Assembly: GCA_029935295.1 (NCBI GenBank)
Contig: JAOZKP010000033.1
Coordinates: forward strand, 1 to 15,909
Direction of reading: 5' to 3'
From: a bacterium
GTDB taxonomy: Bacteria; Desulfobacterota; Anaeroferrophillalia; Anaeroferrophillales; Tharpellaceae
DNA length: 15,909 nt
Shown here piece by piece: positions 7,643 to 14,565 of this stretch. Under the pieces are notes generated by a model. That model made no database searches. It saw nothing but the letters and a program-made list of their open reading frames with translations, and had not been told where the DNA came from. The position numbers were made by a program, and so were the translations under genes. How positions within the stretch are numbered: position 1 is the stretch's first letter; each line of letters starts with the position of its first letter.

Positions 7643-7772
7643 GTTTTTTAACTCCATCTTAAGAGGTGCTGGCTTGACCTCTGATCTCGGGTGCTTTCCG
7701 GAGTGAAATATGGTTTTTATAGAGCTCCCGAAAAGGTTGAACTAAAGTGGTTGGTTTTTGTTTGTTACAAGC
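7643..7772 (-). promoter_or_regulatory. Leader/promoter region upstream of the tlpA-like gene
   Basis: This 130-bp gap between trxA and the tlpA-like gene is the likely control region of the tlpA-glyS-ppdK unit. Read on the - strand it contains TATAAA, a fair -10 box, but the matching -35 (TAGTTC at 17 bp spacing) is poor. A 6-bp hairpin (agaggt 7662-7667 with acctct 7677-7682, 9-nt loop) lies just before the ribosome-binding site. No T-box or recognisable riboswitch core is visible. Confidence 0.3.
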
Positions 7773-8096
7773 TTAAATACCGGCCAGCATTTTCTCCAGA
7801 GCGTCTTTGGAGGTCATGCCGACAATTTTATCAACTTCTTTGCCCTGGTTGAACATGATTAAAGTCGGAATCCCGCGGACGCCGTACTTCGCAGGGGTGC
7901 GCGGGTTTTCGTCAACATTCAGTTTGACGACCTTGATGTCGTCACTGTTTTCACTCGCAAAGTCATCAAGGATCGGAGCTATGGCTGTGCATGGACCGCA
8001 CCATGTAGCAAAGAAATCAATCAAAACAGGGGTTTTAGAAGTTTTTAAAATTTCAGCAAAACTCTCATCGGTAACTACAGTGACATTGTCAGACAT
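7773..8096 (-). CDS. trxA: Thioredoxin
   Basis: This 107-residue cytosolic thioredoxin is a disulfide reductase that is normally recharged by thioredoxin reductase. It has the standard active site FFATWCGPC, with C33 and C36, the buried acidic residue D27 in LIDFF, and the cis-proline loop GIPTLIMF with P77. Length and spacing are those of the classical family, and it has no signal peptide, unlike the neighbouring TlpA-type protein. The ATG at 8094-8096 has AAGGAG (complement of 8105-8110) eight bases upstream. It follows the polyprenyl synthase gene by 97 bp of AT-rich sequence, which may hold its own promoter. No reductase gene lies within the window. Confidence 0.96.
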   Translation of the reverse strand: MSDNVTVVTDESFAEILKTSKTPVLIDFFATWCGPCTAIAPILDDFASENSDDIKVVKLNVDENPRTPAKYGVRGIPTLIMFNQGKEVDKIVGMTSKDALEKMLAGI

Positions 8097-8142
8097 CTTC
8101 TTTTCTCCTTGTGATTAGCAATTAGGTTAGATTAAATGGAAA

Positions 8143-8171
8143 ATTAAATTTAGTAATTATTTTTTATTGAA
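8143..8171 (-). promoter_or_regulatory. Possible trxA promoter
   Basis: Read on the - strand, TTCAAT (8166-8171) and TTTAAT (8143-8148) are 17 bp apart in a very AT-rich stretch upstream of trxA. The -10 box matches the sigma70 consensus at 5 of 6 positions, but the -35 box is poor. In such an AT-rich background this could arise by chance. Confidence 0.3.
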
Positions 8172-8193
8172 TTTAAGGGTTGTGGCTGCTATC

Positions 8194-9180
8194 TCAGCAG
8201 TCCCGGCTCATAACGTAATCAGTTATGAAATGCAGAGCTTCTTTTTCAGGGCAGTCCGGGAGATCTTTTAGAATCGAGTGGGCTCTTGCAAGGTAATTTT
8301 TAGCTTCGGCAGTTGTGTGCTCCAGACTTTTGTATTTTTTCATAAGGTTGTGGACAAAATCGAAATCATCGCTGCTGACATAATCCGAGGTGATGATCTC
8401 TTTTATCTTTTCCTGTTCTTCCGGTTGAGCCTGTTGCAGGGTATGGATTAGAGGCAGAGTAACTTTACCTTCCTCAAGGTCGATACCGATGGTTTTGCCG
8501 AGATTTTCTTCGCAGGAGTTATAGTCAAGGATATCGTCAATCATCTGGAAAGCGATACCGAGGCAGTGGCCGAACTCTTTCATCTGCTCCTGCCGTTTTT
8601 CTCCAGCCGCCGCCGTGATTGCGCCGACTTCACAGGCGGTTGCCATTAAAATGGCAGTTTTACCGTCGATTATTTTTATGTAATCAGCTTCAGTGGTGGT
8701 GATGTCCGCAGTTTTCATGAGTTCTAATATCTCGCCTTCAGCCAGCCTGCGGGTTGCAGTCGAGATTGATTTCAAAGTTGCCATGGAGCCTTGATCGACG
8801 GCCATGTCGAAGGCCATAGCAAAAAGGAAATCACCCACCAGAACTGAAGCTTCGTTGCCCCAGATAGTATTGGCAGCCGCCAGACCCCGGCGCATATCAG
8901 CTTCGTCGACAACATCATCGTGGAGTAGGGTGGCGGTGTGAATGAACTCAATTACTGCCGCCAGAAGAGTTCCGTCCTGGCGTTTGCCGCCGAACATACC
9001 GCAGATTAGAATCAGCAGGGCCGGCCGCAGGCGTTTGCCGCCGCTTAAGATGATATGTTCACCAATTTTCGGAATCAGATCAATCTCTGACCCGAGGTAG
9101 CGGGAGAAAGCGGTCTCAGTCTCTTTGAGCTCATCTTCGATCAGCGCAAACACCTGATTGATATCTTTGAATGTGGACAT
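8194..9180 (-). CDS. ispB: Long-chain polyprenyl diphosphate synthase (octaprenyl-type)
   Basis: This trans-isoprenyl diphosphate synthase condenses isopentenyl diphosphate onto an allylic primer to make the quinone side chain. It has 328 residues, normal for the family. Visible signatures are GGKRLRP (47-53), the first aspartate-rich motif LLHDDVVDEADMRRG (85-99, with D88, D89, D92), GDFLFAMAF (116-124) and the second motif FQMIDDILDY (211-220, with D215, D216, D219). Small residues before the first motif (HTATLL) fit a long-chain rather than farnesyl product, but chain length cannot be read exactly; hepta- to nonaprenyl products are possible. A near-consensus promoter lies about 107-135 bp upstream. 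The ATG at 9178-9180 has no clear ribosome-binding site. A ubiA-type prenyltransferase that would use the product is encoded about 2 kb further upstream. Confidence 0.93.
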   Translation of the reverse strand: MSTFKDINQVFALIEDELKETETAFSRYLGSEIDLIPKIGEHIILSGGKRLRPALLILICGMFGGKRQDGTLLAAVIEFIHTATLLHDDVVDEADMRRGLAAANTIWGNEASVLVGDFLFAMAFDMAVDQGSMATLKSISTATRRLAEGEILELMKTADITTTEADYIKIIDGKTAILMATACEVGAITAAAGEKRQEQMKEFGHCLGIAFQMIDDILDYNSCEENLGKTIGIDLEEGKVTLPLIHTLQQAQPEEQEKIKEIITSDYVSSDDFDFVHNLMKKYKSLEHTTAEAKNYLARAHSILKDLPDCPEKEALHFITDYVMSRDC

Positions 9181-9245
9181 GAATAGGAAAGATTAGCTCT
9201 TCTGTTTCGGGTTGTAGTATTTATCCGTAGACTCAAAGATTAAGC

Positions 9246-9269
9246 CATTGGAGTCAGCTTTTGCCAATG
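9246..9269 (-). other. Small hairpin in the ispB 5' leader
   Basis: cattgg (9246-9251) pairs with ccaatg (9264-9269) around a 12-nt loop, within the roughly 100-nt untranslated leader that follows the predicted ispB promoter. The stem is only 6 bp and no T-run follows on the - strand. It may be incidental. Confidence 0.3.
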
Positions 9270-9286
9270 TTGCTCAAGAACCGCTA

Positions 9287-9315
9287 ACTATAGCGTAAAA
9301 GAGCAGGAGTGTCAA
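9287..9315 (-). promoter_or_regulatory. Near-consensus sigma70 promoter for ispB
   Basis: On the - strand, TTGACA (complement of 9310-9315) and TATAGT (complement of 9287-9292) are separated by exactly 17 bp. This is a perfect -35 and a 5-of-6 -10 box, lying in the gap after the methyltransferase gene. Transcription would start near 9280 and leave an untranslated leader of about 100 nt before the ispB ATG. It is the best promoter match in the window and separates ispB-trxA from the ubiA group. Confidence 0.75.
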
Positions 9316-9345
9316 AAAGAAATTAACTTTCTTCGGCGCTTGTAC

Positions 9346-10065
9346 TCAGATGAACATCGGTTCTTCAATAATGATGCCCGGGGCCCCGTTTTTACGGGCA
9401 GCAAGGAGTAACATGACGGCCCGGTCTGAGCCTTTGGGGTGGATGAATTTCAGATGTTTTGGCTCAAGCTTTACGGCCTGGAGGTGAGTGGTCAGTTCGA
9501 GCAGGCGTTCAGCTGGAAAAATTGTGATAAAAAGCCCTTTATTGTTCAGGCAGAGAGCCGCGGTTCGGGTCAGACTTTCAAGGTTACTGTTAATTTCATG
9601 GCGGGCAATCTGTTTTTGGAGACAGGCATTTATGCGGCCACTGGCTTGCGGGTAGTAGGGCGGGTTGCTGATGACGCATTGGAAATGATTAATTCCATTT
9701 GCCTGGCAATTGAATTGCCGGTAGTCAGCATTGATTATTTCAATCCGGTCAGCCAAGTGGTTGCGTTTGCAGTTATGGGCTGCCAGCCGGGCCAGTTCAT
9801 CCTGAATTTCAATGCCTGTAAATGTGGTGTCGGGAAGTTTGCGGGCCAGCAGCAGCGGAAGAATGCCGACGCCGCAGCCGATATCCAGACAGTTTCCGGT
9901 TAATTGGTTGTGCCAGAGTTCACTGTGCTCATCAATAAATTCGGCCAGATGGAATGGATCCTGATTGTAGCGGTAACCTTTGCAGGGTTGTTCGATCTCA
10001 ATCGCAAAACCCGGCGGTTTCTCAATCGATGTCTCCGGGCTTTGCGATGTGCGATCCTCAATCAT
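9346..10065 (-). CDS. TrmN6-like tRNA (adenine-N6) methyltransferase
   Basis: This 239-residue SAM-dependent methyltransferase belongs to the TrmN6/YfiC group (COG4123), which in E. coli methylates A37 of tRNA1(Val). It shows the N-terminal substrate-side motif YRYNQDPFHLAEFI (31-44), the SAM-binding loop LDIGCGVGILPLLLA (60-74), an acidic strand end in TGIEIQDELA, and the amino-methylase motif ISNPPYY (132-138), the NPPY signature of adenine-N6 methylases. The C-terminal FIHPKGSDRAVMLLLAA also fits the family. The ATG at 10063-10065 lies 8 bp after the DUF1015 stop with no strong ribosome-binding site, so translational coupling is likely. The family is clear; the exact tRNA target in this organism is inferred. 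Confidence 0.88.
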   Translation of the reverse strand: MIEDRTSQSPETSIEKPPGFAIEIEQPCKGYRYNQDPFHLAEFIDEHSELWHNQLTGNCLDIGCGVGILPLLLARKLPDTTFTGIEIQDELARLAAHNCKRNHLADRIEIINADYRQFNCQANGINHFQCVISNPPYYPQASGRINACLQKQIARHEINSNLESLTRTAALCLNNKGLFITIFPAERLLELTTHLQAVKLEPKHLKFIHPKGSDRAVMLLLAARKNGAPGIIIEEPMFI

Positions 10066-10073
10066 ATTTACTT

Positions 10074-11384
10074 TTAATCCAGGCGGCTGATCAGGAGTCC
10101 GGTGGCCAGTTTGGGATAGAAAAAAGTTGATTTCTGCGGCATTTTTTCGCCGTCAATGGCAACTTTGCTGACTTGTTCAATCTTGGTTGATTTGAGCAGG
10201 ACCGCAATCTGAGCGGAGCCGTTGTTGACTGCATCGACCGCGGTAGCGGCATCCTGGGTGTAACGGGTGTAGCGTTGATGTTCCATGTCGGCGGTACTGA
10301 TTTTTAAGATGTGATTAAAAACCAGCTGCTGCAGAACCGAAACATCAAGGGCCGCCAATGAGGCCGGCAGTTTGCCGAGAATTTTGGCGGCGGCCTCTTG
10401 GTTCAGGGTCAGGAAAAGAGGGGCTTTGAAATTTTCCGCTAAAAATATAAAGCTGGAATTATCGGGGGTGCTCTCCAGCTTCGCCAGGAGCGCTGGAATT
10501 TTTGCATCGGCATCCAGGCACTCTTCGATGGTGAAAAACTCAGCCAGTTTCTTTTTGAGTTCATCGGCATCAGGAGTCGGGAAGTTCGCCAGCATCCGGT
10601 GGGTCGGCAGAATTGCCAGTCCCGGACTTGACATGCTGGAAAAATAGCTCATGACATAATTCCAGGGCTGATTATCGTTAAGTTCTGCGGCGGCGGCATT
10701 GCGTTCCGCTTGATAGAGGAGGGCGGTTTCATAGCGATGATGGCCATCAGCTATAAAGATCTCCCGGTTCTCAAGGTGAGTTTTGGCGGCACTGATAGCT
10801 TTCGGGTCAGTAATCCGCCAGAGGCGACGGGTGATTCCGTCAGCTGTGAAGGTGAGCATTGCGGCTGTTTCCCGAGCTTGATACAGTGCTTTTTCAACGA
10901 CACCTTCCTGATCTTTATAGAGGGTGAAAATCTGGCTGAAATTAGCTTTGCAGTGGCGGGTTAATTCGAGCCGGTCAGCTTTAGGGGCCTGCATGGTTTG
11001 CTCATGCGGGCGCACTGCATTTTTTTTATCTTCAAGTTTCAAGCGGCCGATAAATCCCCGGCGGCAGTAACGTTTGCCGACCGCCTCAAATTCCTCTTCG
11101 AGGTCGTAGAGTGCCGGGGTGGAGTCGTCGATGAGAATGTTGTCTGTGAGCCATTTGTTAAATGTTGTTGCCGCTTTTGCAAATTCACTCTGCGGGCGCG
11201 TGCCGCCGGCCTCTTGGGCTGATTTCCCAAGAATCAGGCGAATGACATTGTGAGGGCTTTTGGCGTGCAACTCATCTATTCCGGGGCCGCTGATAACATC
11301 GTAAGGCGGCGCGGTGACATCGGCCATGTCGCTGATAATTTCCGGGTTGTAATAAGTTCCTTTAAATGCTTCAATCTGAGGCAT
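10074..11384 (-). CDS. DUF1015 family protein, function unknown
   Basis: This 436-residue protein is of the DUF1015 family (COG4198), widespread but without an assigned function that I know of. Recognisable family segments are TAPPYDVIS (24-32), NVIRLILGK (46-54), RPHEQTMQAPKADRLEL (125-141), IFIADGHHRYETALLYQAER (209-228) and AILPTHRML (257-265). The clustered polar residues (H127, E128, D136, D213, H215, H216, R217, E219) look like an enzyme active site, but that is inference. No signal peptide or membrane helix is visible. The ATG at 11382-11384 has GGAG (complement of 11392-11395) upstream. It lies 69 bp after ubiA and 8 bp before the TrmN6-like gene, so the three probably share a transcript. 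The family assignment is firm; the role is not known. Confidence 0.9.
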   Translation of the reverse strand: MPQIEAFKGTYYNPEIISDMADVTAPPYDVISGPGIDELHAKSPHNVIRLILGKSAQEAGGTRPQSEFAKAATTFNKWLTDNILIDDSTPALYDLEEEFEAVGKRYCRRGFIGRLKLEDKKNAVRPHEQTMQAPKADRLELTRHCKANFSQIFTLYKDQEGVVEKALYQARETAAMLTFTADGITRRLWRITDPKAISAAKTHLENREIFIADGHHRYETALLYQAERNAAAAELNDNQPWNYVMSYFSSMSSPGLAILPTHRMLANFPTPDADELKKKLAEFFTIEECLDADAKIPALLAKLESTPDNSSFIFLAENFKAPLFLTLNQEAAAKILGKLPASLAALDVSVLQQLVFNHILKISTADMEHQRYTRYTQDAATAVDAVNNGSAQIAVLLKSTKIEQVSKVAIDGEKMPQKSTFFYPKLATGLLISRLD

Positions 11385-11453
11385 GAATTTTCTCCAGGGT
11401 AATTGTGTAGGGTACCACGAAAAATTCTAATTTTTCAAGACACCCTGTGAAAG

Positions 11454-12329
11454 TTAGCCGGCAAAGATATCGAGAGCGGCAATGACGAAAATTGTGATAC
11501 TGATATAGCCGTTGATCGTGAAAAAAGCGGTATCAATCTTGGTCAGGTCAGTCGGGCTGAGGAGTTCGTGTTCATAATGGAGCAGGGCGGCGATCACGAT
11601 CAGGGCTAAAAGGAAAAGCCAGCCTAAAGAGGAGGAAAAAAGATAGACTAAAAAGAGGGCTCCGAGCATCCCCAAATGGAGCTTGCGGGCCAAGCTTAAG
11701 GTGGCTTCAACGCCGATCTCGGCGGGGATCGAATAGAGGCCTTCAGTTTTGTCAAATTCAATGTCCTGCAGGGAGTAGAGTAGGTCGAAACCGCTGACCC
11801 AGCAGCCGACAGCAAATCCCAAAATCAGTGGTGTGAAGGCAAGCGAGCCGGTAACCGCGATCCAGGCGCCGATTGGGGCGAGTCCGAGGCAGAATCCGAG
11901 AATATAATGGGTGTAGGATGTGTAGCGTTTCGCAACGGAATAAGCCGTGAGTATAATAATGATATAAGGTGCCAGGTGGAAGCAGAAGGAGTTTAGCATC
12001 GCGGCTGCAAAAATAAAAATGAGGTAGCTGGCTATGGTCAAGCCTAAAGCGTGTTTGGTTTCGATAAGTCCGGCCGGCAGAGCCCGATCCTTTGTGCGCG
12101 GATTCAAAGCGTCAAACCTTGCATCAAGAAGCCGGTTGGCACCCATGGCGCCGGTGCGGGCACCGGCCATGGCGATGATGATCCAGAAGATTTTCCAGAG
12201 TGAAGGTAGTCCGTCAGCGGCCAGCATGGCCGCCATCAGTGCGAATGGCAAGGCGAAAATTGTATGAGAAAACTTGACCATTTCCAGAAAAGTGCGTATC
12301 CGTTGTTGCAGATCAGGTTGCGTGTCCAT
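11454..12329 (-). CDS. UbiA-family prenyltransferase (4-hydroxybenzoate or futalosine-pathway MqnP type)
   Basis: This 291-residue integral inner-membrane enzyme attaches a polyprenyl chain to an aromatic acid in quinone synthesis. The first diphosphate-Mg motif is NRLLDARFDALNPRTKDR (65-82, with N65, D69, D73). The second is DLLYSLQDIEFDKTEGLYSI (182-201, with D182, D189, D193). About eight hydrophobic segments surround them (for example 20-38, 46-60, 97-115, 120-131, 143-158, 165-180, 218-251, 272-290). The second motif with EGLYSIP resembles the UbiA-like proteins used in both the ubiquinone and the menaquinone (futalosine) routes, so the acceptor cannot be decided here. The ATG at 12327-12329 has only a weak purine stretch upstream. 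It is divergent from pdxA and is probably the first gene of the ubiA-DUF1015-methyltransferase unit. Confidence 0.9.
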   Translation of the reverse strand: MDTQPDLQQRIRTFLEMVKFSHTIFALPFALMAAMLAADGLPSLWKIFWIIIAMAGARTGAMGANRLLDARFDALNPRTKDRALPAGLIETKHALGLTIASYLIFIFAAAMLNSFCFHLAPYIIIILTAYSVAKRYTSYTHYILGFCLGLAPIGAWIAVTGSLAFTPLILGFAVGCWVSGFDLLYSLQDIEFDKTEGLYSIPAEIGVEATLSLARKLHLGMLGALFLVYLFSSSLGWLFLLALIVIAALLHYEHELLSPTDLTKIDTAFFTINGYISITIFVIAALDIFAG

Positions 12330-12527
12330 TAGCGAGTCTCTTTTTTAAGTCGTAAAGATTAATGGGTATCTTGCGGTTTACAGCTCGTATTAAGCTGATA
12401 TCTGTTAAACGGGCACCCCCTTTACTCTATTTGCATTGATGATGCAAGAGTTGATTTATGGTAGTTAATCCAGTGATGTTCTTTTTGTCGCGGAGAACAC
12501 AGAGTTCACAGAGGAGAAATATCTATA
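12330..12527. promoter_or_regulatory. Divergent ubiA/pdxA intergenic control region
   Basis: These 198 bp separate the - strand ubiA group from the + strand pdxA group and must hold promoters for both, unless pdxA is leaderless. I see no convincing sigma70 pair on either strand. A perfect palindrome, TTGCAT-TGATG-ATGCAA (12431-12447), is a candidate regulator site. The right end holds a period-9 repeat that runs into the pdxA ribosome-binding site. Confidence 0.5.
12490..12516 (+). repeat. Period-9 'cagag' intergenic repeat
   Basis: Three consecutive 9-mers, cggagaaca, cagagttca and cagaggaga (12491-12517), share the form c(a/g)gag-n-n-(c/g)a. This matches the style of the 'cgcagagnncgcagag' tandem repeat that I recall from intergenic regions of many bacteria, including deltaproteobacteria. 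The last unit provides the AGGAG that serves as the pdxA ribosome-binding site. The pattern is seen directly; the link to a dispersed repeat family is from memory. Confidence 0.5.
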
Positions 12528-13532
12528 ATGTATAAATTGGCGATTACGATGGGAGATCCGGCCGGGGTGGGGCCGGAGGTTACAGTGCGGTCATTAGCTG
12601 GATTGTCCAAAAAATTGCAGCAGGAGATCTTGCTTGTTGGCGATGCGGCCTGGTTACAGCGGGTGGCAGAAAGAGTTGGCGGCCCGGCGGCAGATTTGAT
12701 CTTTCGTGAGCAAAGAAGTTTCGTTGAAAAACAAGCTCGAAATCAGGGTGTCGGGAGCGGTGCGATTGCAGTCTGTAACCCGCTTTTAGATTCTTTGCCG
12801 CAACTGCCGCTGGGGACTGATAATGCAGTATTCGGAGAGGCATCATTCAGATATGTAGAAACTGCTATTAAACTGGTTATGGATGGAGTTTGCCGGGCTC
12901 TGGCGACCGCACCGATTTCAAAGCATTCCTGGCATCTGGCAGGTCATAATTATCCGGGGCATACCGAATTGTTGCGGGAGCTCAGCGGCAGCAATGATGT
13001 CGGGATGATGTTCTGGGGTGAGCGTTTGAAGATTCTGCTGGCAACCACCCATCTGCCGTTAAAAAAAGTGGCGGATGCGCTGACCATTGAGTTGCTGCAG
13101 AGTCAAATCAAAATGCTCTACGATTTTATGCAGAGAGTTGGCATCTCCGGAGATATCGGTCTGGCAGCTTTGAATCCACATGCCGGGGAACAGGGCGCTT
13201 TTGGTGATGAAGAGGATCTTATTTTGCGGCCCGCAGTTGCGGGTCTTAAGGCGCGGGGTGTGCCTGTGGTTGGTCCTGTACCGGCTGATGTGCTCTTTTA
13301 TCAGGCTCTGAACGGTGCTTACGGAGCTGTGGTTGCGCTCTATCACGATCAGGGTCTGGTGCCGTTTAAGATGTTATATTTTAATGATGGTGTCAATCTC
13401 TCTTTAGGGCTGCCTTTTATCAGGACTTCAGCTGATCATGGTACAGCGTTTGATATATCTGAAAAATTTATTGCTGACAGCGGCAGTATGACAGCCGCAA
13501 TCAGGCTTGCTCTTGAGTTATCTAATAATTGA
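12528..13532 (+). CDS. pdxA: 4-hydroxythreonine-4-phosphate dehydrogenase
   Basis: This NAD(P)-dependent cytosolic dehydrogenase of the DXP-dependent vitamin B6 route converts 4-phosphooxy-threonine toward the precursor that PdxJ joins with deoxyxylulose phosphate. It has 334 residues, the normal length. Signatures are ITMGDPAGVGPEV (6-18), ATAPISKHSWHLAGHNYPGH (126-145) and the three metal-ligand histidines H175 (ATTHLPL), H218 (LNPHAGEQGAFG) and H273 (ALYHDQGLVPFK). These are followed by FNDGVNLSLGLPFIRTSADH (285-304) and GTAFDI. All expected residues are present. The ATG at 12528-12530 has AGGAG at 12512-12516, an 11-nt gap that is slightly long. It is the first gene of the + strand group and faces away from ubiA. 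pdxJ is not in the window. The PdxA2 paralogue with a different role is less likely but not excluded. Confidence 0.95.
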   Translation: MYKLAITMGDPAGVGPEVTVRSLAGLSKKLQQEILLVGDAAWLQRVAERVGGPAADLIFREQRSFVEKQARNQGVGSGAIAVCNPLLDSLPQLPLGTDNAVFGEASFRYVETAIKLVMDGVCRALATAPISKHSWHLAGHNYPGHTELLRELSGSNDVGMMFWGERLKILLATTHLPLKKVADALTIELLQSQIKMLYDFMQRVGISGDIGLAALNPHAGEQGAFGDEEDLILRPAVAGLKARGVPVVGPVPADVLFYQALNGAYGAVVALYHDQGLVPFKMLYFNDGVNLSLGLPFIRTSADHGTAFDISEKFIADSGSMTAAIRLALELSNN

Positions 13533-13572
13533 CAGTGTTTGCTGGGTTTGCAATAGCTAGAAAAATGTTTTG

Positions 13573-13588
13573 TTTGCACCGGTGAAAA
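13573..13588. promoter_or_regulatory. Operator-like palindrome upstream of the iclR-type gene
   Basis: TTTG-CACCGGTG-AAAA is a perfect 8-bp palindrome extended to 16 bp with one mismatched pair. It ends 3 bp before the -35 box of the predicted promoter. The position suits an activator or autoregulatory site, perhaps for the IclR-type protein encoded downstream. This is inference from position and symmetry only. Confidence 0.4.
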
Positions 13589-13591
13589 ATC

Positions 13592-13620
13592 TTGACATGA
13601 GTCTTTTATTGGTCTAAATA
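13592..13620 (+). promoter_or_regulatory. Sigma70-type promoter for the iclR-type gene
   Basis: TTGACA (13592-13597), a perfect -35, is followed after 17 bp by TAAATA (13615-13620), a weak -10 box. It lies in the 191-bp gap after pdxA and would leave a leader of about 100 nt before the ATG at 13724. The leader contains caggc/gcctg and gcaca/tgtgc pairings that are mutually exclusive. Confidence 0.55.
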
Positions 13621-13723
13621 GCGAAGTGTTATTACGCACAGTAAGCAGGCGTTTGTGTGCCTGTCGAGAGCTCTGTTTTCCGACGGAGTCTGTTTTACAA
13701 TCTTTTTTGTTAGAGGCCTTAAG

Positions 13724-14548
13724 ATGGTTAAAAGAGAAAAATCCAACTACATTATTCAGGCTGTGGTTCATGCTTTAACTCTTTTGGAGGAGTTCAGTGG
13801 AGATGTTGATGAACTTGGCGTAACTGAGCTGAGTAAGCGACTCAAGTTGCATAAAAATAATGTTTTCCGGCTCCTGGCAACCCTTGAAGAGAAGGGTTAT
13901 ATTGAGCAGAATAAAATAACCGAAAATTACCGTCTCGGGATTAAAAGTCTTGAGTTGGGACAGACTTTTATCCGGCAGATGGGGGTTTTACGTCAAGCTC
14001 ATCCGGTGATGGAAAAATTGTGTGTTGAGCTGAATGAAAATGTTTATGTCGGAGTTATCCGCAATCATAATGTTGTCTATCTTGATGTCGCCGAGTCGGA
14101 TCAGGCAGTTCGGGTGGTATCCCGGGTAGGTTCGCAGCTGCCGGTATGGTGTTCAGCAATTGGTAAAGCACAAGTGGCTTCGATGAACGTTGGTGAACTT
14201 GAAAAAATTCTGCCGCCGGTTAAGGAGTGGAAGGCATGTACTCCTAAATCTATTCGGGATAAGGAAGCTTTTTTCAAAGAGCTTGAGTTAATTTTAAAAC
14301 AGGGCTACGCTGTCGATGACGAAGAGTACGATCATGATGTCAAGTGTGTCGGTGCCGCAATTCGTGATTACACTAAACGGGTTGTTGCCGGCATCAGTGT
14401 TTCCGGTCCCTCTTTTCGTTTGACCGATAAGCAGATTAAAGAGCGGATCGCCCCGGCGGTGCAGCAGGCGGCCGCTGAAATCTCACGCCGGTTGGGTTAT
14501 GAGGTTACTCTGCATATTGAAGAGAAAACTTCCGGTACTCCGATCTGA
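13724..14548 (+). CDS. IclR-family transcriptional regulator
   Basis: This 274-residue DNA-binding regulator has an N-terminal winged helix-turn-helix (about 10-75: LGVTELSKRLKLHKNNVFRL then LLATLEEKGYIEQ) and a C-terminal GAF-like IclR effector domain (about 88-262: VYVGVIRNHNVVYLDV, LPVWCSAIGKA at 139-149, GYAVDDEEYDHDVKCVGAAI at 194-213, and GISVSGPSFRLT). The WCSAIGKA and DDEEYDHDVKCVGAAI segments are family hallmarks. The ATG at 13724 has AGAGG seven bases upstream. A GTG 69 bases earlier is in frame but adds residues without family resemblance, so it is rejected. The effector and regulon are unknown. IclR proteins often control neighbouring catabolic genes, but here the neighbours are pdxA and hemW, so the target is probably elsewhere. 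A palindrome before its own promoter suggests autoregulation. Confidence 0.94.
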   Translation: MVKREKSNYIIQAVVHALTLLEEFSGDVDELGVTELSKRLKLHKNNVFRLLATLEEKGYIEQNKITENYRLGIKSLELGQTFIRQMGVLRQAHPVMEKLCVELNENVYVGVIRNHNVVYLDVAESDQAVRVVSRVGSQLPVWCSAIGKAQVASMNVGELEKILPPVKEWKACTPKSIRDKEAFFKELELILKQGYAVDDEEYDHDVKCVGAAIRDYTKRVVAGISVSGPSFRLTDKQIKERIAPAVQQAAAEISRRLGYEVTLHIEEKTSGTPI

Positions 14549-14565
14549 GTGCATCACAGTTTTAA

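Noticed and set aside
7643..7772. T-box or glycine riboswitch controlling the glyS unit
   Set aside because: No T-box sequence, specifier stem or glycine-aptamer core can be recognised, and the first gene is a lipoprotein rather than a glycine-related gene.
9439..9903. 154-codon open frame on the + strand opposite the TrmN6-like gene
   Set aside because: Antisense to conserved methyltransferase motifs, with no domain of its own.
13655..13723. GTG-initiated N-terminal extension of the IclR-type regulator
   Set aside because: The extra 23 residues have no family resemblance and the ATG at 13724 has a proper AGAGG site.
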